64,000 nt of DNA, from positions 109,460 to 173,459 of the forward strand of contig CAYZGU010000010.1 of assembly GCA_964478165.1 (NCBI GenBank), written 5' to 3'. Source of the DNA: CAYZGU01 sp964478165 (GTDB taxonomy: Bacteria > Poribacteria > WGA-4E > JAJDTR01). A program made the translations under genes and the position numbers. This document shows positions 1 to 9,959 of this stretch, piece after piece. A model generated the notes under the pieces. That model had not been told where the DNA came from. It worked only from the letters and a program-made list of their open reading frames with translations, and made no database searches. The stretch's first letter is position 1. The number at the start of each line of letters is the position of its first letter.

Positions 1-2
1 TT

Positions 3-2234
3 CCAGAAAATGCGCTGCACGAATTAGGCGTCATTACGATTGGAGATGAAATTCCTGCATTGATGCCCTTCTGCCTTCCAACTAATCCTATGGTGAACCT
101 GCTGCGCTGGCGCATCGAATCCAATCGGGCGAAGATTCGCACTAATCGTAATTTTGCGGGTATGAAGCGAGAACTGCAACATTATGCGACGCCGGTTGAC
201 CCTAGGAGACTTGTACAACAGGCAGCATCCGGTGGAATTGATTTCGATCCATTGATACCGTTAAGCCCCCCGCCGGTTTACAGGTATTCATTCCTTCTGG
301 AACGTGCAAAATATCTGGTGTCGGTTGCCCAGCAATTTGAAAACTCGATGCTCTCCGTTCTAGAGAAGTCAGATTTTGAGGACTACAGTATGATGAAAGC
401 CAGACAGGACATTCGGCTTGAGCGTTCAAATGTGACTTTGCAGGGATTAAGGGTGAAAGAGGCGAGTGATTCGGTGAAGCTGGCTGAAAAACAGAAGGAA
501 CGCGCCGAATTCCAGCAATCGCATTTTGATGATTTGGTGAGTGCAGGGCTTCTAGGATCAGAAGAGGCTGCGTTGTCATTCTTGAGGGGTTCGACAATAG
601 CTCACGGTGTCGCTGCAGGTTTTAGCGTTGTCGCTGCAGGTGCAAGTAGTGTAGTCCCCAGTAGTATCTTTTCAAACCTAGCTTCGGCGTCATCCTCTGT
701 GGCGGCAGTTTTGTCCACGCAATCGTCAATACATTCTACCATAGCATCGCACGAAAGGCGCCTCGAGGAATGGAAATATCAGAGCGCGCTTGCTGCACAG
801 GACATGGACATAGCAGATATAGGCATCGATCTCGCCGAAGACCGTGTCGATATAGTCGAATACGAGCGAGAAATCGCCAACCTCCGTATGGAATATGCTA
901 ACGACACCGTCGAATTCCTGGGAAATAAATTCACTAATCGGTATCTGTATCGATGGATGAGCAAGAACCTACGGAAGCTTTATCGTGAGCAACTCAACAT
1001 GGCCATCGCTACTGCCAAGGTAGCCCAAACTGCCCTGGAATTTGAGCGTCAGACATCACTCGACTTTATCGGATATGATTACTGGGATAGTGAGAAGAAG
1101 GGACTCTTGGGCGCGGAACAGTTGCTCAAAGACCTGGCGAAAATGGAACAGTTTCGCATCTCCAGCGCGACACGAAAGAAAGAGATTGAGAAAACCATCT
1201 CCCTTGCCTCGGTCGCACCCGTTGAATTCCAACGGTTTAAGGAAACGGGCTTGCTGGATTTCGGGACGATTCCACAGTGGTTTGAAAGGGACTTCCCCGC
1301 GCATTACATGCGTCTCATCAGGGACGTGAACGTTTCTGTCTTGGCGTTAATTCCGCCAAACGAGGGGATTCATGCTACACTCTCCAATCCTGGAATCTCG
1401 TATGTCATGGTTGGTGCACCTTTTGAAGAGCGCTCTGTTATCCAGCGTCTGCCGGAATCGATTGCCATCAGTAGCCCTAGGGCTAGTACAGGGTTATTCG
1501 AGCTAAGAGCAGATGACCCAATGCTCTTTCCCTTTGAAGGTGGCGGCGTGCACACAACCTGGGCGTTGGAGATGGACAAGGGTGCTAACCGATTTGATTA
1601 TAACACCATTTTCGACATATACTTCACTCTTCGCTACACAGCCCTTGAAGACAGGAGCTACCGGGACAAAGTGCTTGCGGAGATGGGACAGGACACAAAT
1701 GGTAATGTGGAAACCGAATCGCTACGTTTCTTCAACCTTCGGACTGAATTCGCGGACCAATGGTATTACTTCCACAATCCGGTCAATGGATTGGAACTTT
1801 CAGAGTATCAAAATACAGAGACAATGGGGTCGCTTGAAGGTAGCCGGCCTTTGCTTCCCTATACAATGGTGATTGATCTAGTTTCAAGCGACTTCGTCCC
1901 GAATGAGAAAAACAGAAGAATCAAGAATGTTATGCTCGCCATTCACAAGTCAGACAATTTGGAAGACGAAGACGCAGCAATCGAAATCGATGTGACCTTC
2001 ATTCCCGACAGCGGATCCAGCGCGAATGCCAGTTTAAGCCTGAGCGCGGGGGAAACGAGTGCGGAGACAGGTGACATGAACGGAAAGCGTCCTTACGGCA
2101 GATGGATTCTGAGCGTCAATTATAGCCTGCCCTCAGAGTCTAGTCATATCGTCGATGTAATCCAAGATGTCTCCTGGCTAGAGGACGTTCTGCTGGTGGT
2201 CGAATACGAGGCAAAGGTACACTATAAGCGGTAA
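3..2234 (+). CDS. TcA-type toxin complex subunit, C-terminal part (gene enters from left edge)
   Basis: The reading frame is open from base 3, so the start lies outside the window; the TTG at 60 and ATG at 63 are internal. In Tc (ABC) toxins TcA forms the pentameric pore that receives the TcB-TcC cocoon and injects the toxic fragment into a target cell. Seen here: a family-typical stretch 'FCLPTNPMVNLLRWR' (about residue 22), long charged helices with coiled-coil character (shaft helices), and a small-residue, Ala/Val/Ser-rich hydrophobic segment around 605-720 that fits the membrane-inserting pore tip. More helices follow, then a beta-rich end from about 1250 with 'SGLFEL'-like and 'PFEGGGVHT' motifs typical of the TcB-binding C-terminus. 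The fused TcB-TcC gene lies 266 bases downstream on the same strand, as in canonical tc loci. The N-terminal shell and receptor-binding domains are not visible. Assignment is secure; specificity is unknown. Confidence 0.9.
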   Translation, partial: PENALHELGVITIGDEIPALMPFCLPTNPMVNLLRWRIESNRAKIRTNRNFAGMKRELQHYATPVDPRRLVQQAASGGIDFDPLIPLSPPPVYRYSFLLERAKYLVSVAQQFENSMLSVLEKSDFEDYSMMKARQDIRLERSNVTLQGLRVKEASDSVKLAEKQKERAEFQQSHFDDLVSAGLLGSEEAALSFLRGSTIAHGVAAGFSVVAAGASSVVPSSIFSNLASASSSVAAVLSTQSSIHSTIASHERRLEEWKYQSALAAQDMDIADIGIDLAEDRVDIVEYEREIANLRMEYANDTVEFLGNKFTNRYLYRWMSKNLRKLYREQLNMAIATAKVAQTALEFERQTSLDFIGYDYWDSEKKGLLGAEQLLKDLAKMEQFRISSATRKKEIEKTISLASVAPVEFQRFKETGLLDFGTIPQWFERDFPAHYMRLIRDVNVSVLALIPPNEGIHATLSNPGISYVMVGAPFEERSVIQRLPESIAISSPRASTGLFELRADDPMLFPFEGGGVHTTWALEMDKGANRFDYNTIFDIYFTLRYTALEDRSYRDKVLAEMGQDTNGNVETESLRFFNLRTEFADQWYYFHNPVNGLELSEYQNTETMGSLEGSRPLLPYTMVIDLVSSDFVPNEKNRRIKNVMLAIHKSDNLEDEDAAIEIDVTFIPDSGSSANASLSLSAGETSAETGDMNGKRPYGRWILSVNYSLPSESSHIVDVIQDVSWLEDVLLVVEYEAKVHYKR

Positions 2235-2272
2235 TGAGGCCAACATCAAATGATATATGGAGGGAAGTAACG

Positions 2273-2344
2273 ATGTTGGATGGAATTGGAATCAACGGGC
2301 TATTGATTGGACTCACTTCTGTCTGGTGGAAAACGCTTTCCTGA
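2273..2344 (+). CDS. Candidate 23-residue hydrophobic peptide between TcA and TcB-C
   Basis: A GGAGGG motif at about 2259-2264 stands 8 bases before an ATG that opens 23 codons ending in TGA. The product is hydrophobic with two tryptophans near a C-terminal lysine and could be a short membrane peptide. It sits between the two toxin genes in the same direction. Small membrane-active proteins accompany some Tc loci, but no homology is recognised and a decayed larger gene or chance is equally possible. Confidence 0.25.
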   Translation: MLDGIGINGLLIGLTSVWWKTLS

Positions 2345-2500
2345 GCCCGCACGTGGGTTGGCCCGAAGTATCCTGAATTTTGGATCTGCGTTGTACAATG
2401 AACCTGAAGACGATCTAAATCCGCCAGACAAAAGACAATGATAAACCAAAGTAGGCAGTAGTTTTTGAGCATGACGCATCACACCTGAAAGGAAGGGTCA

Positions 2501-5500
2501 ATGTCAGAGATGACTCGGCGGGAATTCATCAAGGATTCGGCCGTACTAGTTGCCGCTGGGACGCTGGGTAGCAACGGGATTTCCTCTGATCTCGCTGAAG
2601 CCGCTGAAAAAGGTGGCTCTGAAACACAAGCCGCCAGTGCTGTCATTTCGCTCCCAAAAGGGGGTGGCGCAGTTGGTGGAATCGGCGAAACCTTTAAACC
2701 CAATCTCTTTACGGGAACGGGGAATCTCTCCGTGCCGATTGCCACCTCTCCTGGACGGGACGGATTCGGTCCCGAACTCAACCTGCAATACAGTACAGGC
2801 AATGGCAACGGTCCCTTTGGCATGGGGTGGGCATTATCTGTCCCACAGGTCAGCCGCAAAACGGAGAAGGGACTTCCCCGATACACCGATGACGATACTT
2901 TTCTCCTTTCAGGCGCAGAAGATCTGGTGCCACGATCTTACCGAATGCAAGGCGTCTATCAAGTGACTACATATCGTCCACGGCTCGAGGGGCTCTTCGC
3001 CAGAATCGAAAAATGGGAACGCGAAATCGCAAGTCCGACCGATAGCCTAAACGATGTGTTTTGGAAGATTACCACCAAGGACAACATCACTAATATCTAT
3101 GGTCAAACTCCGCAGGCGACGCTCGCCGATCGCCATGCACCGCGACATATTTACCGGTGGTTGTTGGAACTCACTTATGACGCTAAGGGCAATTACATCC
3201 GTTATGAATACAAGGACGACGGCGGGGGTGCTATGCTCAATGCAATCTACGAAGCGAACCGCGAGTCCACTCAAATTTACCTCAAACGAATTCGCTACGG
3301 TAACCTCACGCCGTTTGCTTTTTCCAATTCGGGTGTCGTTAACAACCTCTGCATGACACCCTTAGCCGATGAGGACCACTTCTTCACTGTCGTTTTTGAC
3401 TATGGAGAACACGGCAAGATCGACAATGCAGGACATGAGGTAATTACCGAAAATATTGATCAAGAATTCAAGCCATGGGACGTGCGTTCGGACCATTTCT
3501 CCAGCTTCCGCGCCGGCTTTGAAATTCGGACGTATCGTCGATGCAAACGGGTCTTGATGTTTCACAACCGTATTCCCGGCGAACCCAATCCGGTGCTCGT
3601 GCAATCCACAGACTTCCACTACGCGCAGAATGACGATACAAATGCCTCCATGCTGATGGGGGTGGTACGAAGGGGTTACAAGAAATCAAATGGGACTTCC
3701 CAATCTGAAGAGATTTCCCTCGGCCAGCCGGGCGTCAAAAGCGAGTTCTACGAGATTAAGTCCATTCCCCGCCTCGATTTCGGTTACACCGATTTCAAAC
3801 CAAACCAACAGCGATTCAAAGCCTGCAAAGCGAAAGGTGGAGATTTGCCACCCAGGGGGTTAAATGACCCTAACTTCGCACTTGTCGATCTGTTTGGCAC
3901 CGGGTTGTCTGATGTGCTCCAGACGACGCCACAAGGCTATTACTACTGGCGGAACCTTGGTGATGGTTTGTTTGACCGCCGACAGCTCCTAAAGAATCTA
4001 CCCGCAGGGGTTACACTGGCTCAAGACAGTGTGGGCTTCGGTGACATGGCCGGTGACGGACAGGCAGATCTTCTCGTCCATACGGGACGAGCGTGGGGAT
4101 TCTATGAAGCGACAAATGAGGGCGGATGGAACAACTTCCGCCCATACCGCTCGGTTCCGAGTTTCAATTTGAACGATTCTAACACACGTATGGTCGATTT
4201 GACGGGCGATGGAAAGGCCGATGCCCTAACGACAGATGCGAGAGCGTTCAGATTCTTCCCGTGCAAAGGCGAGGAAGGTTTCGATGAACCAAAGTTTATA
4301 AGACGTACCCGCGACCTCGATGAGTTTCCCGACGTTTATTTCAACGACCCCCGCGTTCAATTAGCGGATATGACCGGCGATGGCTTGAAAGATATTGTCT
4401 TTGTCCATTCGGGCCGTATCGACTACTGGCCCAATCTCGGCTATGGACGCTTCGGCAAACGTATCACTATGAAAAATGCTCCACATTTTGGCCCGCACTT
4501 TGACCCAAATCACCTGTTTATCGCCGACATTGATGGCGATGGTCCTGCCGATATGGTCTACGTGGAGTCCGGGCAAGTCCAGTTCTGGTTTAATCAGTGC
4601 GGAAATAGTTGGAGTCAAGAAAATACCATTCACGGAACCCCGTCCGTTGGCAATGTAGAAGCCGTCCTGTTGGCGGACCTGTTTGGGAATGGGACAACAG
4701 GCATCCTCTGGAGTACCGATTATCGGAGACCGGGACAGAGCAACTATCTGTTCCTCGACCTTGCCGGTGGAGTGAAGCCTTACGTTTTAAACGAGGTCAC
4801 TAACAACATGGGCGCGACGACTCGATCGGAATACAAACCTTCGACCCACTTTTATCTCGAAGACTTAAAACAGCACAAACCCTGGGTGAGCACGGTTCCC
4901 TTCCCAGTTCAGGTGCTAGCAAAAACCGAGATGATTGACCATATCGGTAAATCAAAGCTGGTCACGGAATATGCCTATCACCATGGGTATTACGACGGAA
5001 GGGAACGGGAGTTTAGGGGATTTGGTAGTGTGGACCAACTTGATACCGAGCGCTTTGACGATTATAATAATCAAAGCTCTAGCTTACATGGAGATGACAC
5101 GCGGTTTAACACGACCGATTCTGCCACATATGTACCTCCCATCCTGACAAAGTCCTGGTTCCATACGGGGAGTTTTGCCGATGAAGCAGAACACTTAAAC
5201 GTCTTCCGTCGTGAATATTATCGTGGGGATAGCGAAGCGTTTTCCGCCCACTCCGATGTGCAAGCCACCGCCACACCGTTCGAGGCATATCGTGCCTTGA
5301 ACGGGGCAATCCTCAGAACAGAGGTGTATGCCTTAGATGACACGTCAGAGCAGTACCGACCGTATACTGTGACGGAAAGCGGTTTTCAAGTTAAGCTACT
5401 GCAACCCAAGGGGGCTAACAACAACGGCGTTTTCTTTACGGCTAGCCGAGAGAGATTTCAGTTCCACTATGAGAGAAACCCCGAGGACCCACGGATAAGT

Positions 5501-8500
5501 CACCAGATTATCCATAAGGTCGATGAATACGGGAACATTGAAGGATCTCTGAATATTGTATATCCGCGGCGCAGTCCCGCTTACCCAGAGCAAAGCCAGT
5601 TTTATATCACTTACGATGAAAACACATACATCAATCAGGATGATTCCGCGCTATCCTATTTCGTCGGCTTGAGTGCTGAATCTAAACAGACGGAACTAGA
5701 TGTCGCTACTCTGACCAATACCCCGTTGCTTCCAGAGGGGGTTGAGTCTTTAATTGGCAGCTCAGACCAGAACCTCTTGTCACATTCCCGCAATTACTAT
5801 GACGGGGTTGAATATCAGGGGTTACCCGTGGGAGAAGTCGGCGCTCAAGGGTTGCTCACGCGAACCGAAATTCTCGCCCTCAACGCGGAACAACTTGAGG
5901 GTATTTATGGGGACAAAGTGCAAAGCGACGATGTCACGGCTGCAGGCTACATTGAATCGCCAGAAGGATGGTGGGTACCGGCGGCCCGTATTCGATATGG
6001 AGGACCTTCGACGTTCTTCCTGTCGACCGCTCAGAAGGACCCGATGGGGAATGTTACCTCTATTGAATATGACATCTTCTCCCTGCTACCGATGAAAACA
6101 ATTGCGCCGCTGGACACCGTGCTGAAAGCAGAAAACGACTATCGGACGCTCTTTCCCTATTTGACGATCGATCCCAATCTGAATCGGACGCAGATTGCGT
6201 TTGACGCCCTCGGCATGGTTACGGCTACGGCATTGATGGGGGTGGAAGGCGGCAATGAGGGCGATACGATCCAACATCCCACGGTTCGCATGGAGTACGA
6301 TTTCTACAACTATTGGCGAACTGAGGATCAGCCGAATTTTGTGCAGACGTTCAAGCGTGAGGAGCATTACACCATCGATGCCAATGCCAGGGAACAGGAA
6401 TCCTACACGTACTCTGATGGCTTCGGACGTGAAATCCAGACCAAAATCGAGGCAGACCGCGACCCGGTGAATGGGAATCCGCGTTGGATTGGTTCAGGTT
6501 GGAGGGTGTATAACAATAAGGGATGGATCGTTGAACAGTACGAACCGTTCTTTTCGCATACGCACGAGTTTGAAGATGAGCAGCAGATTGGGGTATCGGC
6601 TAAGATGGCCTTTGACCCGTTGGGACGCGCGATTTGTACCGATAGCCCAGACGGTACCTTCGGTAAGGTCGAGTTCGACCCGTGGCTTCAAACGACTTGG
6701 GATGGCAACGATACGGTTGCGCTAATCAATGCCGATGGTAACGTTCAAAACAGCCGATGGTATATCGAGAAGTCTTCGGGCACACCCCAAGAGCAAGAAG
6801 CTGCCCAAAAAGCGTTGACTCACAGAGATACTCCGACCGTCGTGCATCTTGATACGCTGGGGCGAAGCTTCCTCAGCGTGGCTGACAACGGAAATGAGGG
6901 GAAGTACGAAATGCGTACCGAGTTCGATGTTCAGGGCAATGTGACTCGGGTCATCGATGCAAGACAGAACACGGTGATCGAGCAGAAGTATGACCTGTTG
7001 AAAAACCCGATTCATGGGTGGCAAATGGATTCGGGAGAAAGGACCATCCTGCTGAACCCCGTAGGGAAAGTGATTAAGGCGTGGGATAGCCGCGAGCATC
7101 TGGTGGAAACGGAATATGATCCGCTTAACCGTCTGGTCGAACTCTGGGTGACCGAGTTGATTTCAAACACGAAAAGACTCGCCGACAAGATAGTTTACGG
7201 AGAAAACCGGGTCAATCCGGAAAATCAGAACTTGCGGGGACAGGTGTATCAGCAATATGATGGCGCTGGTATGGTGACTTATGAGGCCTACGATTTCAAA
7301 GGGAATCCGCTCGGCACCCATCGACAACTCCTTGATGATTACAAGACGCCCATGGACTGGGATGCGAATCCCACCCCCTCGTTCACCGATGATGATCCGT
7401 TTGAATTCTCCACGGTATTCGATGCCTTGGGCCGCGTGGTAGAATCTGCAATGCCCGATGACAGCCGCTTTGTCCCGACCTACAACGCAGCTAATCTTTT
7501 GGAGACGGTGAATGTCAATCTCCGGGGTGCAGCGAGTCCAACGCCCTTCGTGCTCAACATCGACTACAATGCCAAAGGACAACGAGAAAAGATTGAATAT
7601 GCTAACGGCGTGACAACCGAGTATACGTATGCCCCGGAGACTTTCCGCCTCACTCGTCTTTTGACAACTCGTGTGGAGGACAACGTTACTCTACAAGATC
7701 TGGACTACACATATGATGCAGTGGGTAATATCACTGAGATTAATGACGATGCCCAGCGGACGGTTTTCTTCAACAATGCTGTCGCCTCGCCCAACTCAAA
7801 GTACGAGTACGATGCGTTGTACCGGTTGGTCAAGGCGGAAGGACGTGAACATGCCGGGCAAAACAGCGGTGCTCAACCGGAGCACTCCGAGTTTCCGCGT
7901 ATGCCCCTGCCTCATCCCAACGACGCGCAGGCTATGCGCCGGTATACCGAACGCTATGAGTATGATAAGGTTGGTAATATTGTGAAAATGGCCCACACGG
8001 CCGCGGGTGGTAACTGGACACGCCACTACGAATACGCTTCCGAGAACAATCGACTGCTCTCAACCAATCTGCCGGGAGATAACTCACCGGGTGCCTACGC
8101 GGCACAGTACGACTATGACGTCCACGGCAACATGACGAAGATGCCGCACCTGCCGGAGATTACGTGGGATTTCAAAGACCAGATGGAGGAAGTAGACCTT
8201 GGCGGGGGGAGGACAGCCTATTACGTGTATGACGCGGCAGGGGAGCGGGTACGGAAGGTGGAAGAAAAGAGTCCTACAGCTACAGAGGAACGCATCTACC
8301 TTGGTGGATACGAAATCTACCGCAAGCGCACTGGGGACAACCTCACACTCGAGCGAGAGACGCTGCACACAATGGACGATCAGAAGCGGGTTGCGCTGGT
8401 GGAGACAAAAACCTATAATACCAGCGTGGCGGTTTCCTCACCTGATACGGTCATCCGGTATCAGGTGGGTAATCATCTTGGTTCTGCCAGCCTTGAGCTA

Positions 8501-9736
8501 GATGAAAATGGTGCGGCAATCTCTTACGAGGAATTCTACCCGTATGGCACCAGCGCCTATCATTCGACGCGCAGCAATGTCGAAGTCAGCCTGAAGCGTT
8601 ATCGTTACACAGGTAGAGAGCGGGATGATGAGACGGGGTTGAACTATTATGGGGCAAGGTATTATGCGGCTTGGCTGGGGCGGTGGTTGAGTACAGATCC
8701 AATAGGACTTCAAGCAGGGATAAATGCCTACGTTTTTGTCCATAGTAATCCAATTAATAGAATTGAACTAGACGGAATGCAAGACAGCTGGTGGGGCAGA
8801 TCAGTCGCAGGTGCGCGAAAGGCAGCAGAATCGTGGGATCGGATGTCGTTAGAAACTGGGGCACTGGCTTTTGATGCTGCTGAGCTAGCAATCGACACGC
8901 TGGGTATTGAAAACGAGTATGTGAAGGCAGGGATTAGGCATTCGGCGGTGGTCGCGGGTGGTACTGCCGCAACAATAATCGACTTGGTAGGAGAAGTTGC
9001 TCTGACGGGTCCCAATGCCCTTGTAACACTTGATGAGGCCGGAACGGATATCGGTGAAGGTGCAGCGAGAATCGTGTATGGCGAGACGCCCGAAGATAAA
9101 GCCTTAGGTCTTGCAAGAGTCGCAGGCGGGGTTGGGCAAGGAGCTCTAGTAGTGGTAGACGCGGCAGGAGGTCCAGCCAAGCCTGGTGGTTCTTCCAGGC
9201 CACTACCTTCGGCCAACACCCCAGGAGCTATTAGAAGTTCCAGTAGACCGCCGCGTGATGCTGAAGGTGTTGCGTCCAATCCATCAAAACCAAAGAACAC
9301 TGGTAGTCAGACTGGTTCATCAAAACCAAAGAAAACTGGTAGTCAGACTGCAAGACGGTTCAATAGTAGGATGGCAAATGAACAACTCGAGATTATAAAC
9401 AGCGATCCCAATCACATTCTAAAAGGTCTTGTAAACCCAGAAACAGGAAACTTCTATAGCAGAAGACATGGAGCTGATGTTCCGGCAATTCAGGTTGGTC
9501 ACGGGACGAGTCTTCATAGCGGTGCTCCCGAGCGGCTCTTTTTGGAGGATGCGGATTTCAATCAGCTAAGTAATTGGAAGGGTGAAAGACAAGGTGCAAT
9601 ATTTCACAAAGAAGGCGTCCTAATCGGTCAGGTTCACATTGAGATGCGAACTGCGAGGAGTTTGGAAAATCTTGGAATGATACCTCCAGGCACGGTTGAC
9701 AATGCTCCTAGAAGTACGGGATGGGTCCCGAGATAA
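2501..9736 (+). CDS. Fused TcB-TcC toxin complex protein with Tat-like leader and C-terminal payload
   Basis: The product has 2411 residues, the size expected for a TcB (about 1480) fused to a TcC (about 960). The ATG has a good ribosome site (GAAAGGAAGGG) and begins with the twin-arginine motif TRREFIK plus a short hydrophobic stretch, residues 4-25. Domains in order: SpvB-like (about 48-330, 'FTGTGNLSVPIATSPGR'), FG-GAP/VCBS beta-propeller repeats with D-G-D motifs (about 455-690), TcdB middle regions, YD/Rhs repeats forming the cocoon (about 1300-2030), and the Rhs core ('GLNYYGARYY', 'DPIG' near 2066, 'LDGM' near 2091). In known TcC proteins this core is an aspartyl autoprotease that releases the following hypervariable region. 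Here that region is about 320 residues: a hydrophobic Ala/Gly segment, a Ser/Pro/Lys linker with a tandem duplication, and a terminal domain of about 110 residues with 'VGHGTSLHSGAPERL' and 'LEDADFNQ'. The last resembles polymorphic-toxin type 5 domains from memory (tentative). Expected role: toxin delivery through the TcA pore. Confidence 0.92.
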   Translation: MSEMTRREFIKDSAVLVAAGTLGSNGISSDLAEAAEKGGSETQAASAVISLPKGGGAVGGIGETFKPNLFTGTGNLSVPIATSPGRDGFGPELNLQYSTGNGNGPFGMGWALSVPQVSRKTEKGLPRYTDDDTFLLSGAEDLVPRSYRMQGVYQVTTYRPRLEGLFARIEKWEREIASPTDSLNDVFWKITTKDNITNIYGQTPQATLADRHAPRHIYRWLLELTYDAKGNYIRYEYKDDGGGAMLNAIYEANRESTQIYLKRIRYGNLTPFAFSNSGVVNNLCMTPLADEDHFFTVVFDYGEHGKIDNAGHEVITENIDQEFKPWDVRSDHFSSFRAGFEIRTYRRCKRVLMFHNRIPGEPNPVLVQSTDFHYAQNDDTNASMLMGVVRRGYKKSNGTSQSEEISLGQPGVKSEFYEIKSIPRLDFGYTDFKPNQQRFKACKAKGGDLPPRGLNDPNFALVDLFGTGLSDVLQTTPQGYYYWRNLGDGLFDRRQLLKNLPAGVTLAQDSVGFGDMAGDGQADLLVHTGRAWGFYEATNEGGWNNFRPYRSVPSFNLNDSNTRMVDLTGDGKADALTTDARAFRFFPCKGEEGFDEPKFIRRTRDLDEFPDVYFNDPRVQLADMTGDGLKDIVFVHSGRIDYWPNLGYGRFGKRITMKNAPHFGPHFDPNHLFIADIDGDGPADMVYVESGQVQFWFNQCGNSWSQENTIHGTPSVGNVEAVLLADLFGNGTTGILWSTDYRRPGQSNYLFLDLAGGVKPYVLNEVTNNMGATTRSEYKPSTHFYLEDLKQHKPWVSTVPFPVQVLAKTEMIDHIGKSKLVTEYAYHHGYYDGREREFRGFGSVDQLDTERFDDYNNQSSSLHGDDTRFNTTDSATYVPPILTKSWFHTGSFADEAEHLNVFRREYYRGDSEAFSAHSDVQATATPFEAYRALNGAILRTEVYALDDTSEQYRPYTVTESGFQVKLLQPKGANNNGVFFTASRERFQFHYERNPEDPRISHQIIHKVDEYGNIEGSLNIVYPRRSPAYPEQSQFYITYDENTYINQDDSALSYFVGLSAESKQTELDVATLTNTPLLPEGVESLIGSSDQNLLSHSRNYYDGVEYQGLPVGEVGAQGLLTRTEILALNAEQLEGIYGDKVQSDDVTAAGYIESPEGWWVPAARIRYGGPSTFFLSTAQKDPMGNVTSIEYDIFSLLPMKTIAPLDTVLKAENDYRTLFPYLTIDPNLNRTQIAFDALGMVTATALMGVEGGNEGDTIQHPTVRMEYDFYNYWRTEDQPNFVQTFKREEHYTIDANAREQESYTYSDGFGREIQTKIEADRDPVNGNPRWIGSGWRVYNNKGWIVEQYEPFFSHTHEFEDEQQIGVSAKMAFDPLGRAICTDSPDGTFGKVEFDPWLQTTWDGNDTVALINADGNVQNSRWYIEKSSGTPQEQEAAQKALTHRDTPTVVHLDTLGRSFLSVADNGNEGKYEMRTEFDVQGNVTRVIDARQNTVIEQKYDLLKNPIHGWQMDSGERTILLNPVGKVIKAWDSREHLVETEYDPLNRLVELWVTELISNTKRLADKIVYGENRVNPENQNLRGQVYQQYDGAGMVTYEAYDFKGNPLGTHRQLLDDYKTPMDWDANPTPSFTDDDPFEFSTVFDALGRVVESAMPDDSRFVPTYNAANLLETVNVNLRGAASPTPFVLNIDYNAKGQREKIEYANGVTTEYTYAPETFRLTRLLTTRVEDNVTLQDLDYTYDAVGNITEINDDAQRTVFFNNAVASPNSKYEYDALYRLVKAEGREHAGQNSGAQPEHSEFPRMPLPHPNDAQAMRRYTERYEYDKVGNIVKMAHTAAGGNWTRHYEYASENNRLLSTNLPGDNSPGAYAAQYDYDVHGNMTKMPHLPEITWDFKDQMEEVDLGGGRTAYYVYDAAGERVRKVEEKSPTATEERIYLGGYEIYRKRTGDNLTLERETLHTMDDQKRVALVETKTYNTSVAVSSPDTVIRYQVGNHLGSASLELDENGAAISYEEFYPYGTSAYHSTRSNVEVSLKRYRYTGRERDDETGLNYYGARYYAAWLGRWLSTDPIGLQAGINAYVFVHSNPINRIELDGMQDSWWGRSVAGARKAAESWDRMSLETGALAFDAAELAIDTLGIENEYVKAGIRHSAVVAGGTAATIIDLVGEVALTGPNALVTLDEAGTDIGEGAARIVYGETPEDKALGLARVAGGVGQGALVVVDAAGGPAKPGGSSRPLPSANTPGAIRSSSRPPRDAEGVASNPSKPKNTGSQTGSSKPKKTGSQTARRFNSRMANEQLEIINSDPNHILKGLVNPETGNFYSRRHGADVPAIQVGHGTSLHSGAPERLFLEDADFNQLSNWKGERQGAIFHKEGVLIGQVHIEMRTARSLENLGMIPPGTVDNAPRSTGWVPR
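9282..9353 (+). repeat. Tandem 36-bp duplication in the TcC linker
   Basis: Two in-frame copies of a 36-base unit (9282-9317 and 9318-9353) encode SKPKNTGSQTG and SKPKKTGSQTA in the linker between the hydrophobic part of the hypervariable region and its terminal domain. The few differences suggest a fairly recent duplication. The repeat probably only lengthens a flexible linker. Confidence 0.85.
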
Positions 9737-9959
9737 TCTAGTGCTTTGGTTTCGTCAAATATGCGGAGAATCGCTATTGTCTTTTCGAAAAGCAGGGTGT
9801 GATTCATTGTTAGAAACATGTCCGCGCGGCCACGCATGCGAGTGTCTCATCAGATACTTCGTGAACTTCTAGAGCGTTGGCCGGGAAAAAACAGGTGATG
9901 GTGTAGAAAGTCAGGAAGTCACAAAAGGTGTCAAGCCGTTTTCTTAAGTTCGCGCCAGA

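Noticed and set aside
8728..9300. 190-codon minus-strand frame inside the toxin gene
   Set aside because: Shadow of the TcC payload region; Ala/Ser/Pro-rich composition without motifs.
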